Assembly (NCBI GenBank): GCA_015847255.1
Contig: JADLZK010009226.1
Coordinates: 124,001-188,000, forward strand
Direction: 5' to 3'
DNA from: Hyparrhenia diplandra
Lineage: Eukaryota > Streptophyta > Magnoliopsida > Poales > Poaceae
Length of the DNA: 64,000 nucleotides
This document shows positions 12,994 to 23,562 of this stretch, piece by piece. Made by a program: the position numbers and the translations under genes. Under the pieces are notes generated by a model. It was not told where the DNA came from and did no database searches. It saw nothing but the letters and a program-made list of their open reading frames with translations. How positions within the stretch are numbered: the stretch's first letter is position 1; every line of letters starts with the position of its first letter.

Positions 12994-13013
12994 TTGTCCG
13001 TGCGCACATTGTT
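12994..13013. repeat. 20-bp target-site duplication, right copy
   Basis: Identical to 6854-6873. It marks the 5' edge of the minus-strand LINE. Confidence 0.95.
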
Positions 13014-14841
13014 GTCACCGAAGTCTGGAATCCTGTTACTTTTGTGGTTGTCTTGTCGTCATGCTTCTAGTAGTCTTTGTTTTGGAGTTTCACAATTCGC
13101 ATGAAAGCAAAGCGGTGTAACACTCCGCTTTTACTTCGGAGTACAAAACACACCACTTTTAATTTACTTCGGAGTCTCCTCACAATTTTTTTCTTCGGAT
13201 CGAGTCCAAAACAGGGCTTTCAAGGCAATGCCCTCGAGCTCACGCTCAGACGATGTTGTATATGAACTCCGTACGTTGATCCGGTCGTGTTTACTTTTGA
13301 ACGACATTCGAGCTCACGAAGACTCAGTGAACCCGTCGCTGTGTCAGGGTGTTCCGAAATTTTCCCAGAGGGAAGACCTGGTTCACGCAGGCACGCACGC
13401 ACGTGCCCGTCGATCGGCTCCATTTTTCGTGTCTTGCATGTCACTTCAACCGGTAGCCTCCCTCCCTCCTCTATGCTGAGATCACGTTCAAAGATGGTGG
13501 GCAGGAATAACCGAGCCGCGGAAGCCACGGTTCGGGCGCTGATTAGGTCACCTGGTCCTGGCCTCAGGCATCTTGTGCGTGAAGATTCGGCGGCAGCTAG
13601 CAGTGCCAGTCACGTCGCGTCTCGCGTTGCGGTACACGTCGCTGTTGCATGCACCGTTACTTCTCTTCCGTCCGTGCCGTGATAACTGGTGAGTGAAAAA
13701 ACTCTGCTCGATCTTTTTTCATTCAAATGTTTGGAAAAACACAACACTGTCTCTGCACGGCCATCAGGCCGGAGATTTCCACACGCGAGAAAATCCTGGA
13801 TCTGCGTGTGCACGTCTGTTGTCTTGCTCTGTCTCGATCAGTCAAGGCTGCACACGTGAGAGCCAAGAATGTGCCAAAATTCTCTATGTAAAACCCTGAC
13901 GTATGTCGTCTGATCGGTCCAAAGTTTATGCAATTTGGTTCGAGTACGGCGACAGAAATTTCGCGCGCCTTCAAAACCCCTGCGAGACGCAGATGAGTGA
14001 GTGAGAGACTTCCTTCAAAAGTGTTTCTACAAAGCTGTACGGACATTGACGATTGAAATTAGATACAGTCTAGAAACACTTTTTTCTTGGTGTATGAAAA
14101 AGAGAGTAATGTAATGTACGTGAGTGAGTGTATCTTGTTAGCTACAAATTAAGTTTTAGTATATGTTACTAGCCAGTTTCCTAAGGTTTAAGCATAATTA
14201 ATTGGGTGATTGTTGCTTGATATCTAAGAACTTTTATCTGCTATACGGAACAGAGTTAGGCCAACGGTTGAGGCAGACATTCAGCTCTACCATCTTGTGG
14301 CGCATGTAACCTGCAATGGAAGCACAGACGACAGGAAGGCAGCTGAAAGAAGCTCCCAAGCACACACACAGCTGCGGATCTGATCTTCTTCAGTTGTTGA
14401 CCGCAGAAGCAATCTACCACCGGGAAGGAAACGTAATATTTATTGAAATAAATTAACTTCTGATAGGTTGTTGCTGTTACTAACCTGATATGCGCTCGCC
14501 GGTCACCAGAATGCATGTCTCCTCTGTAGTTGCCATGGCCCCATCAGATGATTAAAAAGAAGGATCATATGGTTAGGTTCTACCATATCTAAAAAGATGC
14601 AGACAGGAACTACAAGAGATCGATGTATCCACGTCATGAAAGTGCAGAGATGCAACCATCAACAAGGCGCACTGGGTTTTGTTTCATTCTGTAACGATTT
14701 TTTTTTTTCAGAGTAATATTAATATGAAAAAAGTTCTCTATACGTACGTTTCGGTTAGTTACCGCTCGCTCCCTCCAGTCTATCAAGTTTCAAACTTTAC
14801 AATTTTCTATCAATAATTTGACCAGCAATTCTTACCTACTA
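13014..14841. other. Intergenic, no gene supported
   Basis: Small open frames of 60-130 codons exist on both strands (for example around 13220-13680), but they overlap each other and show no domain or splice structure. T and A runs near 14700 could be transposon edges, but no partner end was found. Confidence 0.5.
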
Positions 14842-15075
14842 CTTCCTCCATCCTAAATTGTAAGTCGTTTGACTTTTTGACAACAAATTTGACCACTCGT
14901 CTTATTCAAAAATTTGTGCAAAATACCACTTCTTTTGCTGTGACTTTCTTTATTAATAAAAGTTCTTAAAGAATGACTTAAATTTGACTATATTTATGTA
15001 AATTTTTTGAATAAGACGAATGGTCAAACTTGAAGCCAAAAAAATCAAACGACTTATAATTTGAGATGGAGGGAG
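14842..15075. mobile_element. Stowaway-type MITE (234 bp)
   Basis: The left end CTTCCTCCATCCTAAATTG and the right end, which reads ACTCCCTCCATCTCAAATT on the other strand, are inverted and continue through the shared TAAGTCGTTTGA block. The element is flanked by TA (14840-14841 and 15076-15077), the usual Tc1/mariner target duplication. It is non-coding. Confidence 0.9.
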
Positions 15076-15540
15076 TATAATACGAACTTGGTGCGGATAG
15101 ATTTTTAGTCAAATGCACTATTTGACAACCATAAGTTTATAAAGACCGTCCATTTACTTTATATTTATTGTTTATGTTTGTAAACTTATAATCATATTGG
15201 ATAAATAGGACAGTACAAATGCTTACAAATCCAACAGTATTGAGTTTGTTTGAATTATAATAGTTAGAAATTAACTATTAGCAAAATAATTTGTCAAAAA
15301 TTCAAAATTTATATCTTGATATGTGTATACGACTTATAAAAGAGAAGGGAGATATATACTTCCGTAGTATATCTTGGAAGACCGTACCATGCATGTCAAA
15401 CTTAGTTGTTTTCTAAACTACTATAGTTTAGAGGGAGTACGACATAGATGCATGTTTGTAGTTTCCCACCATAGCATTGTTAGCTCTAAACGTATCTCTC
15501 CTGCTGGCCTTACATTAACCTATGTGTACATTGTTCAAGT

Positions 15541-15545
15541 TGTGG
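15541..15545. repeat. 5-bp target duplication, left copy (TGTGG)
   Basis: TGTGG immediately precedes the 5' LTR and recurs at 19297-19301 immediately after the 3' LTR. This fixes both ends of the retrotransposon. Confidence 0.95.
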
Positions 15546-16131
15546 TGTCACGACCCAGAAATAGGGCCGGGGAGGGGAGGGCCGACGGGCAAGGGGGCGC
15601 CGGCGCCCGCCGCCGGCCTCGCATCCCGCCGCGCGTCCCCTCCCTTCCGCGGATTCTTCGGCAACTAATTCGGAGATAAAGGAGAAAAATATCTAGGATT
15701 ATCTTTAGGTGTTTTGGTGTGCAAGGGGCTATCTCATCTATAAGGGAGACCCTTATTAGGAAATAAATAAATAGGACATGCTTGTAAAAGGTATTCCAAT
15801 CTATAAGGAAATCTTTAGAGAGATTGCTTGAGATACAAATCCCAATAGCCGGGCTATATAAGTAAAGGGGTGTAATCTTCGGGGCAACAAGCAAATAAAG
15901 AAATTTATCCCAATCTCTTGCTCCTCCTCTCCCCGCGCCGCCCCCCCCTCCTCCCCCCCGCCCGCCGCCGCCGCGCCCTAGGCCGCCCTCGGCGGGCGAA
16001 GGGCCAACGCCACCACCGCCCGCGCGGCCACGCCGCCCCAGCCACCATCGCCACCGCCCCCATCATCCTCCTCTCCTCCCAATCTCCCAATTCACGTGTC
16101 GGTTCCGGCCCAATCTAGCCGGAACCCGACG
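15546..16131 (+). repeat. 5' LTR (586 bp)
   Basis: It starts TGTCACGACCC and ends CCGACG, against GACA in the 3' copy. It contains a TATA box GCTATATAAG near 15853-15862 and a polyadenylation-type AATAAA at 15894-15899, placing the U3/R/U5 signals in the expected order. The last 200 bp are C-rich. Confidence 0.93.
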
Positions 16132-16133
16132 GC

Positions 16134-16147
16134 TGGTATCCGGAGAC
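16134..16147 (+). other. Primer-binding-site candidate
   Basis: TGGTATCCGGAGAC lies two bases after the 5' LTR. It resembles the TGGTATCAGAGC complement of plant initiator methionine tRNA used by many Ty3 and Ty1 elements, with mismatches after the first seven bases. Confidence 0.65.
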
Positions 16148-16235
16148 CACTACGATCCACCCACCACCATGGACACCGAATCCAAGGCGCTCTCGAAGAA
16201 CTTGGCGCACGAGGTCGCCAAGATCAACAGCGAGG

Positions 16236-17340
16236 ATGGACAAGATCGACGATAGGCTCTCTATCTTCTCAGCGAGGATCCAAAGAACGCTCAAACACCG
16301 TCAACAACTCCGTGAAGCCGAGATCGAGATGAGGGCAATGTTGAGAGAAAGAGCCCGCGACTTTATCAAGAAGCGGATCGATGGCAAAGCGAGAACCAGG
16401 ACAATCAAGTCACCGCAGCCTGATCGACGAACGATGAAGTGCTATTTGAAGCCTCGCGGCGGCGCCCGGGCGCCGCCATCGTGGGCGCATGCGCCGCCCC
16501 CTCCACCTCGGTCGACACCTTTGCGGCCGCCCCGTGCGCACAAGTTGTCCTTCCCGACCTACGATGGCAAGGAGGATCCCCTTCCATGGATCAACATTTG
16601 CGAACAATTCTTCGAGGGGACAAGGTACGCCCAGCCTACAGAGCAAGTCGGTATGCTTCCTATCATCTAACGGGAGGAGCACGGCAATGGTACATGAGGC
16701 TGTCTCGGGAGAAACCGGTGGCGATTGGGCAAGCTTTGCTCAATATGTCAACGGCGCTTCGGCCAGGTGAGCGGCGCAATCGGCCGGGTGAGCCGGGCAT
16801 CACTACGGAAGACAGGCGGCGTCGGCGAGTACCGGCGAGTTCCGGCACACGTGGCGCGTGCGAGCAACCTCGGCGACCAGCGGTAGGTCAACATCTACAC
16901 AACAGGCTTGGGCAAACCGCTCAAGATGGACGTCGAGATCAGAACCCCAAGGACATGGAGGCAGCCATGTCTCTCGCCGTGGCGTCTGGCCGGCGCCTCG
17001 CCATACTCTACAACACCGGCAAGCCGGCACCGGCGAAGGGCGGGGCCCTGCGCCCCTGGCCCCGCTGGCCGCCCCAGGCGCCCCCTCGTCAGCCACAGCG
17101 GACAGCGGCCGTTCAAGCGGTGACACCCGGAGGAGATGACCGAGCGGCGCAATTTTGGACTACGGTTCAAGCGTGACGAGCCGTTCTCACGGGATCACAA
17201 GTGCAAGCATCTCTTCGACATCACGATCTTCCGCGACTACACCGACAACACGACAAACGCCCCACTAGCGGATGTCAAAGAGGAGCAGCTGATCCGAAGG
17301 TCCTCGCGGGACCCCGACACCCCGTGCGTGGTGCTCATTT
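16236..17340 (+). pseudogene. Retrotransposon gag (degenerate), with altered zinc knuckle
   Basis: Different frames give successive gag pieces. Around 16540-16670: LSFPTYDGKEDPLPWINICE and QFFEGTRYAQPTEQVGM. Around 16660-16730: YHLTGGARQWYMRLSREK. A proline- and alanine-rich linker follows. At about 17155-17210 comes a zinc-knuckle remnant, LRFKRDEPFSRDHKCKHLF, in which Arg stands where the first two Cys of a CX2CX4HX4C knuckle are expected. The intact family protein forms the particle and binds RNA. Several frameshifts make this copy non-functional. Confidence 0.8.
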
Positions 17341-17344
17341 CTCT

Positions 17345-17640
17345 ACCTCGTCGGTATGATCTCGGGCACGGGCGTCAACATCATCGTCGACTCGGGAGCA
17401 ACGCACAACTACATCGACCCAGCGTGGTGACCACGGCGGGCCTCGGGACCACGGCCGGTCGCGTGTCGCGATCACCCGGCAGCCGGTGCCACGATCTACA
17501 TGCCGCGCCGCCACCTTCGACGTGCCACTATGCCTCGACGCCCGGTACTTTTCGACATCGACGCCTACGTCATGCCCCTGGGCGAGGCGTCGGCGTCATC
17601 CTTGGCATGCCTTGGTGGCAAGCACGGGGCGCGTGACGTG
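17345..17640 (+). pseudogene. Retroviral-type aspartic protease fragment
   Basis: One plus-strand frame reads GTGVNIIVDSGATHNYIDP at about 17366-17425. The DSGATHNYI core is the catalytic loop of Ty3-type pepsin-like proteases that cut the Gag-Pol polyprotein. Downstream, a segment resembling FDIDAYVMPLGEA and a Gly-Met-Pro-Trp-Trp in another frame match the usual post-catalytic region, where a GMDWL-like motif is expected. The pieces lie in different frames, so the enzyme is broken. Confidence 0.75.
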
Positions 17641-18116
17641 GGACTTCGCGACCCACGAGCCGCAATACTACCGTGAAGGTCGCCCGAACACGTTCACCGG
17701 CTCCACCCCCTCGGCGTGGGCGCCCCTGGCCCCCGGCCTCCTCGTCGTCGAGGCATCGCCGCTAGCATCCGTACGCTGCGACTCGGCTTGGGAAAGCGTT
17801 CGAGGCATGCGACTACCTTGGACCTCTACGACACGTCCACCGGAGTCTTCGTCCCGGCTTCGTCGGGCTGGAGGATCGGCACCTCGCCGCGTCGCCCTCG
17901 GCGTCACCACAAGCGCCGCCGCTCGGCATGGACGCTTGGGCGGCCTCTCGCTGGCGGCCGATTCTACCTACCGGCTTCCTCTCCACTGCTTCCAGACCTG
18001 CTGGAGGCCTTGCACCAGGGCGGAGTTCGTCGGACGAACTTCCTTGCCTTGGGCGCCTACACGACGGGGCCAACTTCAGCTGCACCAACCGCCATCCTAT
18101 TAGGCGGTGTGTAGCC

Positions 18117-18617
18117 ATGGCACCACCATGTCGGCCCAAAGTGGTCGTCTTCCTCGACGGCATGGATCGCCTCTTCCTCACGGTCGACAACGTCCACATC
18201 AGCTATGATGCAGAGAGGGGTGTCCACCAGCTTTCGCCCTCTCTGTTCGACGTCGGTTCCTTCATGTACGGTACGATGTTGAACTTGGATGCCACTCCTC
18301 CTACTCGCCGCGAAATCACTATCTGGCGCCTCCTGCCGCTCTTCGTCAGCGCTCCACCCAATGAGCGTTTCTTGTTCCTGGAGAGCCCTCCCCGCGACAT
18401 GGTGCATCAGCACATTGATGTGGGCATTCCAAGGGAGCTCCTACTGGCGGCCCGTCGTCAGACAGCTTCTCAGCAGGGACGTGCAGTTCACCGCTACATC
18501 TACCACGGCTACATCAAGAACCTTCACTATCTCACGGAGTTCGATCCCAAGCGAACCGGGGGAGAACATGATCCTCGGGAACCCGCATGCAGGGGGCGAC
18601 TCATGCTACGAGGTTGA
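18117..18617 (+). CDS. Unrecognised ORF (166 codons) in the place of pol
   Basis: An open frame starts at ATG 18117 and runs to a stop at 18617, although the same frame is open from 17928. It reads VVVFLDGMDRLFLTVDNVHI, then LFDVGSFMYGTMLNLDATPP, REITIWRLLPLFVSAPPNER and RAVHRYIYHGYIKNLHYLTE. I do not recognise a retroviral RT, RNase H, integrase or envelope domain in it. It has no evident signal peptide or membrane segment. It lies between the protease remnant and the 3' polypurine tract. It could be a captured host segment or diverged element sequence. Whether it is translated is unknown. Confidence 0.4.
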   Translation: MAPPCRPKVVVFLDGMDRLFLTVDNVHISYDAERGVHQLSPSLFDVGSFMYGTMLNLDATPPTRREITIWRLLPLFVSAPPNERFLFLESPPRDMVHQHIDVGIPRELLLAARRQTASQQGRAVHRYIYHGYIKNLHYLTEFDPKRTGGEHDPREPACRGRLMLRG

Positions 18618-18697
18618 GCTCATCGTTCGGGGGCGGTGATCTCCACCCTGTGTCACCTTGAATGGACTTTCATCCAGCGAGCGAGGACGAGCCGGCC

Positions 18698-18712
18698 GGA
18701 GAAGGGGGGAGA
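18698..18712 (+). other. Polypurine tract before the 3' LTR
   Basis: GGAGAAGGGGGGAGA directly abuts the TGTCACGG start of the 3' LTR. This is the plus-strand primer site for reverse transcription. Confidence 0.85.
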
Positions 18713-19296
18713 TGTCACGGCCCGGGAAATAGGGGCCGGGGAGGACAGGCCCGACGGCACAAGGGCGCCCCGCCCCGGGGCTGCAAGGCCCCCGCCCGCC
18801 GTCCCCTCCCTTCCGCGGATTCTTCAAAGAACTAATTCGGAGATAAAGGAGAAAAATATCTAGGATTATCTTTAGGTGTTTTGGTGTGCAAGGGGCTATC
18901 TCATCTATAAGGGAGACCCTTATTAGAAAATAAATAAATAGGACATGCTTGTAAAAGGTATTCCAATCTATAAGGAAACCTTTAGAGAGATTGCTTGAGA
19001 TACAAGTCCCAATGGCCGGGCTATATAAGTAAAGGGCCTGTAATCTTTCGGGGCAACAAGCAAATAAAGAAATTTATCCCAATCTCTTGCTCCTCCCTCC
19101 CCCGCGCCGCCCCCCTCCTCCCGTCTGCTGCTGCTGCAAGACGCCACCCCTGCGCCGCCCTCGGGCGGGCCAAGGCCACCACCACCGCCGGGCGGCCACG
19201 CCCCCCCAGCCACCATCGCCACCGCCCCCATCATCCTCCTCTCCTCCCAATCCCCCAATTCACGTGTCGGTTCGGCCCAATCTAGTTGGAACGACA
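18713..19296 (+). repeat. 3' LTR (584 bp)
   Basis: It begins TGTCACGGCCC and ends GGAACGACA, followed by the TGTGG duplication at 19297-19301. It repeats the TATA and AATAAA signals of the 5' LTR. Differences from the 5' copy are concentrated in the G- and C-rich first 120 bp and last 200 bp. Confidence 0.93.
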
Positions 19297-19301
19297 TGTG
19301 G

Positions 19302-21071
19302 TTTCACTAATTCTACGAATGCGCATGTATGCGCGATATAAATCACCGATGTTTTAGCAGTAGGGATGCAAGTGGGTTCATCTGCGAAACCACAAATAGA
19401 CTCAATTTTACGCATATTTTTATGAATTAAATAATTTTTTTATTTATGGGTGTGTGGACAAACCCACTTGCATTTCTAGCTAACAGCAACCGATCGAAGG
19501 TTTATAGTTATAACTTAGTTGACTGTAGAGAGCAGAGCAGGCCAATAGAGAAGCGTGTAGATTGGGCGGGTAGGTCTGGGGCGCCCAACAGCAATAGAAA
19601 ACCCACAACAACTATAACGTGCGTGTAGCAAGCTAGCTAGTTGGATCATCTGATTACTAGTATGGCAGAAGCTTGTCCTTTTATCTTTTTTAAATATGCA
19701 TGTTGACTATATATGTAAGTTCACATTGATACAGATGTATATTATATTATGCTGGAGTAGAAAACAAAGAAAAATACCAAGTTCACCATTTGCTACTAAG
19801 GTTTAATTTCTTGATGCATGCATGCTGCGAGTTGCATGGAGCGACTTTAGATTCTTTTGGACACACTTGCATGAGCCTATAAGACTAATGAAATTTATGG
19901 ATTATTTGGGAATATCTTCTCCTTTTCGGAGCATTATGATCCTTGTACTTGTCTTGAAGTCGATCGATCTTCTGAGGTGTTCTACACATAATGTTGTTGA
20001 TTGTATATATTAAGGTCGGCCAACGCAGAGAGAAGAATATATTTTAAGGGGATGTTACTATAATTAGGTGCCGAGTACACACTTAGCTTGGGGAGCTGAG
20101 GGATGGGAGAGTGATGGGTTGGTTTTAAGTAGACGTTGTAGGTTTGAAACATCAGAGAGATGTTGAGACCTGAACAACAGAATTCCCCCCACCAAGCAAC
20201 CCTACAGCGCATCTCTTTCATTCCCGTTTCTCCCAAACTCCCTATGATATGCATTAGGTGCACCAGGTGAAGAATTCTCCAGCACACAAAGATCGAGCCT
20301 GTGATCCAGAAAACAACAAGTGATCTCTCTGAAAGGTACACACATGCTAATATTCCTCATTAACATAATAAGGTACAAATACTAAACAGTGGTCTGTGTC
20401 TATCTATTCAAACCACCATATTAATATATTAGACCATTTTTTTTAGAAACATGCATCTTATTACAAAGGCATATACTACACCATATTAATGTATAGATCT
20501 ATACATGCATGCAGGACGTGAACAAATTGAGCAGAGTAATCAGCCGGCACAAGCAGCTGGATCAAACCAAAAATTAGGGTTATGCTACATAACTGTTCCA
20601 TGCATGTGTAGCAAGTAAATATGTTCATTGTTTTTTTTTGTCAAATTAATCTTTTCTATCAAACCATAATTTATGTCGTCATGCGTTGTTGGCACTATAG
20701 CATGCACATGCAGATTATATATGAATGCATGCCTCACCTCGCTGGCTGGGCCCCAGGTCTCTAGCTAGTTAGCTCTCTATTATGTGTTGCATGTTTGTTG
20801 AACAATTGTAACCGGCGAGCGAGGTAGTTAGTCGATCTTGTGGACCTATAGCATGTAACTAACATTTTCTATTCCATCCCCCCTGGCGAATGAAGCTTAA
20901 CGTACAAAACCGACCCGTTAGCCCACACGTAGCATCAAACTAACTCTGGTGTAACTATCTCCTAACTCACTATCTTCTCACTCACTAACGATCAACCACA
21001 ACACGAGCGAGAGAGAGCCAGAAAAAACTGCCCTCTGCTGCCCACCACTTTCCCTTCTCCGGCCCCCTCCT
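19302..21071. other. Upstream region of the MYB gene
   Basis: No coding feature is supportable. The stretch is AT-rich with several GCATGC and GATC-rich patches. Pyrimidine-rich sequence and a TATA box appear from about 21050, consistent with a plant promoter and 5' leader. Confidence 0.5.
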
Positions 21072-21078
21072 TATATAA
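21072..21078 (+). promoter_or_regulatory. TATA box of the MYB gene
   Basis: TATATAA lies about 415 bp before the start codon, followed by a CT-rich leader (21090-21260). Position and context fit a plant core promoter with a long 5' UTR. The actual transcription start is inferred. Confidence 0.55.
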
Positions 21079-21493
21079 CATACCCCCGGCGCGGCGGCCC
21101 CCTTATCTCTCTCGCCGCTCCTGTGCGCTAGCTGCTGCCTCTCTGTATCCTCCTTTTGTTACCCCCTCTTGCACCATCCTAGCTTGTTCATCGTTTCTCC
21201 CTCCTTCCCTCTCCTCCAGCAGCTAGCCCAGCAGCGTTCTCGATCGATCGATCGATCCGTGTGTTTTCTTCCTGTGTATCACCTAGCCAAATTAATTGCT
21301 GATTCTTCTCCTGCTTCCAATTAATTTATTCCACGCTCGATTGCAGCGGCTTTAGTTATTATTATTAATAGGAAGCTGAGCAAGAAACGGTGCAGGATTA
21401 TTGGAAGGAATAGAGGTAGAGAACTAGCTTCAGATAAATAGCAGGCCGACCGGCAGGCTGTTGTTGATTTATTTGGTGATCGATCGATCGAGG

Positions 21494-22964
21494 ATGTGCA
21501 CGAGGGGCCACTGGAGACCGTCGGAGGACGAGAAGCTGAAAGAGCTCGTTGCGCTCTATGGGCCGCACAACTGGAACGCCATCGCCGAGAAGCTTCAAGG
21601 GAGATCAGGTGCATGCTGCAGCTAATACATATATATATGATCATCAAGAGACTATATATATGATCAATCATATTACAAAGCATATATATATAGATGTCAG
21701 ACTTTTTTTTTTTGGTTGTTGTTGGATTTGGTAAACTATATCGGCTAGCTACTAATTCCTTCTCTTTGGTTCATTAACTGTTGGCGTTGGGTTTGACTTT
21801 GCAATTGAGGTATGCATGTTTAGTTAAAAGAAGTTTAGATCTGTTAGGGTGTCATATCAGAGAGGTGCAGTGTGTTTATCTCCCATTCTCCACTATACAT
21901 AAGTACTACTGTACATGATATATATTCGCCTTGATGTGCATGTCATATCTGTGTCACTTGTAGAGCAATTTTATCTAAAAATATACCTCTAGTGATTTCA
22001 GCTTTTCTTGCTTTCTAATTTATCTGAGTGCCCGTGTTCGTTCTTTCTAGCACAAGCTAGCCATGGAGTAGCTAGCTACCGCATTCAGATCAGGAGAATA
22101 TATCTAGCCGCTAGCGTGATTGAGGAGCTAGATCGAGCTAGCTTTTAAAACTAAAATGACACAAGATTAATTCGTTTCAGGGAAAAGCTGCAGGCTGAGG
22201 TGGTTCAATCAGCTGGACCCGAGGATCAACCGGAGCCCCTTCTCGGAGGAAGAGGAGGAGCTGCTACTCGCCTCCCACCGCGTCCACGGCAACCGGTGGG
22301 CCGTCATCGCCAGGCTCTTCCCGGGGCGCACCGACAACGCCGTCAAGAACCACTGGCATGTGATCATGGCGCGGCGGTGCAGGGAGCGCATGAGGCTCTC
22401 AAACAGGCGCGGCGGCGGCGCTGCTAGTGCGGCTGTCGCCGGAGGTGCCGTGGAAGATGATATTAACCCTAGGAACGCCAAGAAGCCGAGGCCTGATGCC
22501 AGCAGCATGGCCTCCTTGCTAGACAAGTACCGAAGAGAAGTTTCCGTCGTCCCGTTTGGCATTAACCACGATAGCAGCAACCAGCAGGACTACTGTTCAG
22601 CTACTAACGAAGGTGAATACTACTGTATACAATCTTGCATGCATGATGATAGGATTGATGACTGCATGTATGCTATACAACACACATTTTTATTTTCTGA
22701 TATATGCATGTACACATGTAGTAGTAGGGATTGTGGTACATACATATATATATAAGCTTAACTAACTATATGCGATTTCAAATTTTATCAGCAGAGACAA
22801 ACAAATCAGTTGAATTCTATGATTTTCTCCAAGTGAATGCGAACTCGAGCGACACCAAGTGTGGTTCGAGCATTGAGGAGCAAGAGGAGAACCGGGATGA
22901 TCAAGCTGAAGGGCAGGTGCACTTCATAGATTTTCTGGAGGTTGGGGCTTCTCATCGCCAGTGA
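21494..22964 (+). CDS. R2R3-MYB transcription factor (3 exons, about 239 aa)
   Basis: Exons are 21494-21608, 22181-22612 and 22792-22964, all with GT-AG introns and phases that join. Exon 1 opens MCTRGHWRPSEDEKLKELV, the start of R2. R2 ends in SCRLRWFNQLDPRINRSPFS, and R3 contains HRVHGNRWAVIARLFPGRTD and NAVKNHWHVIMARRCRERM. The regularly spaced Trp residues are kept, and the first Trp of R3 is Phe, as usual in plants. The C-terminal part has two F-x-DFL motifs, FYDFLQVN and FIDFLEVGAS. The repeats and this motif suggest subgroup 21 (the MYB52/54 and LOF group), which in Arabidopsis acts in wall, boundary and development programmes. That placement is inference. It is a nuclear DNA-binding regulator. 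The frame is intact. Confidence 0.93.
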
Positions 22965-23512
22965 TTTATCTATATATATTTATATAACTAGGGATGCATC
23001 CAAAGCAGGTTGTAATGCTTTGTGAAAGAGGCATGCTGCAAATAGCAATCTAACACCAAACGTACTTATAGAGGAAGCAAAATGCACCGTACATATGACA
23101 TGTGTAATTTATTGATGTATACATATCTGTCCATATCCACAGTTGGGGGTACATATGCAAAATTATTCTGAGATAAATGAGAATTAGTTATCTCATCTAT
23201 TTGTAAATTTTATCTGATAATTATAAAGAATGATTGATGAGAGATATTACCATCAAAATACTTTATTGATATATACTAGTCTGATAATCAATGTATATAT
23301 AGTGTGATGTTGAATTACCACGTAACCATATGTCGCAAATTACAAGTTATTTTGTATTTCTAAAATACATTGTTGTATTTGCTATTTACCTAGATATTAT
23401 ATAATAATAAAAGTTTTGCATTTAGAAAAACCAAAACGACGACATACACATTGAAACGCGGAGAGAGAATATATATAAGTTCTTTAGCTATGTATATACC
23501 CAAGTGATGATG
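22965..23512. other. MYB 3' flank, AT-rich
   Basis: This is the 3' UTR and flank of the MYB gene. AT-rich with repeated TATATA; no further gene is visible. Confidence 0.5.
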
Positions 23513-23562
23513 AAGCCGACATCTCCGTTGGTAGCTGTGTGTACCAACGGAGATGTCGGCTT
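23513..23562. repeat. Perfect 21-bp inverted repeat with 8-base loop
   Basis: The arm at 23513-23533 begins AAGCCGACATCTCC and ends TTGGTA. The arm at 23542-23562 is its exact reverse complement. The loop is GCTGTGTG. Pairing stops at both outer edges. The arms resemble the CCGAC...GTCGG subterminal repeats of CACTA-type transposons, but no full element was identified. A small-RNA hairpin is the other possibility. Confidence 0.9.

Larger units (their letters stand above)
15546..19296 (+). mobile_element. Non-autonomous Ty3-like LTR retrotransposon (3.75 kb)
   Basis: Two LTRs of about 585 bp start with TGTCACG, and the 3' copy ends in GACA. A primer-site candidate resembling the initiator-Met type follows the 5' LTR, and a polypurine tract precedes the 3' LTR. 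TGTGG flanks both sides. Internal sequence is only about 2.58 kb. It holds a degenerate gag, an aspartic protease motif and an unrecognised ORF, with no reverse transcriptase, RNase H or integrase. Such elements move using proteins from autonomous relatives. The AT-rich parts of the two LTRs are nearly identical by eye, which suggests a fairly recent insertion; the GC-rich ends differ by small indels. Confidence 0.93.

Noticed and set aside
12335..13018. 227-codon frame whose ATG lies upstream of the LINE
   Set aside because: The first codons lie in the target duplication and flanking DNA, so the start is accidental; only the DUF4283 part is element coding.
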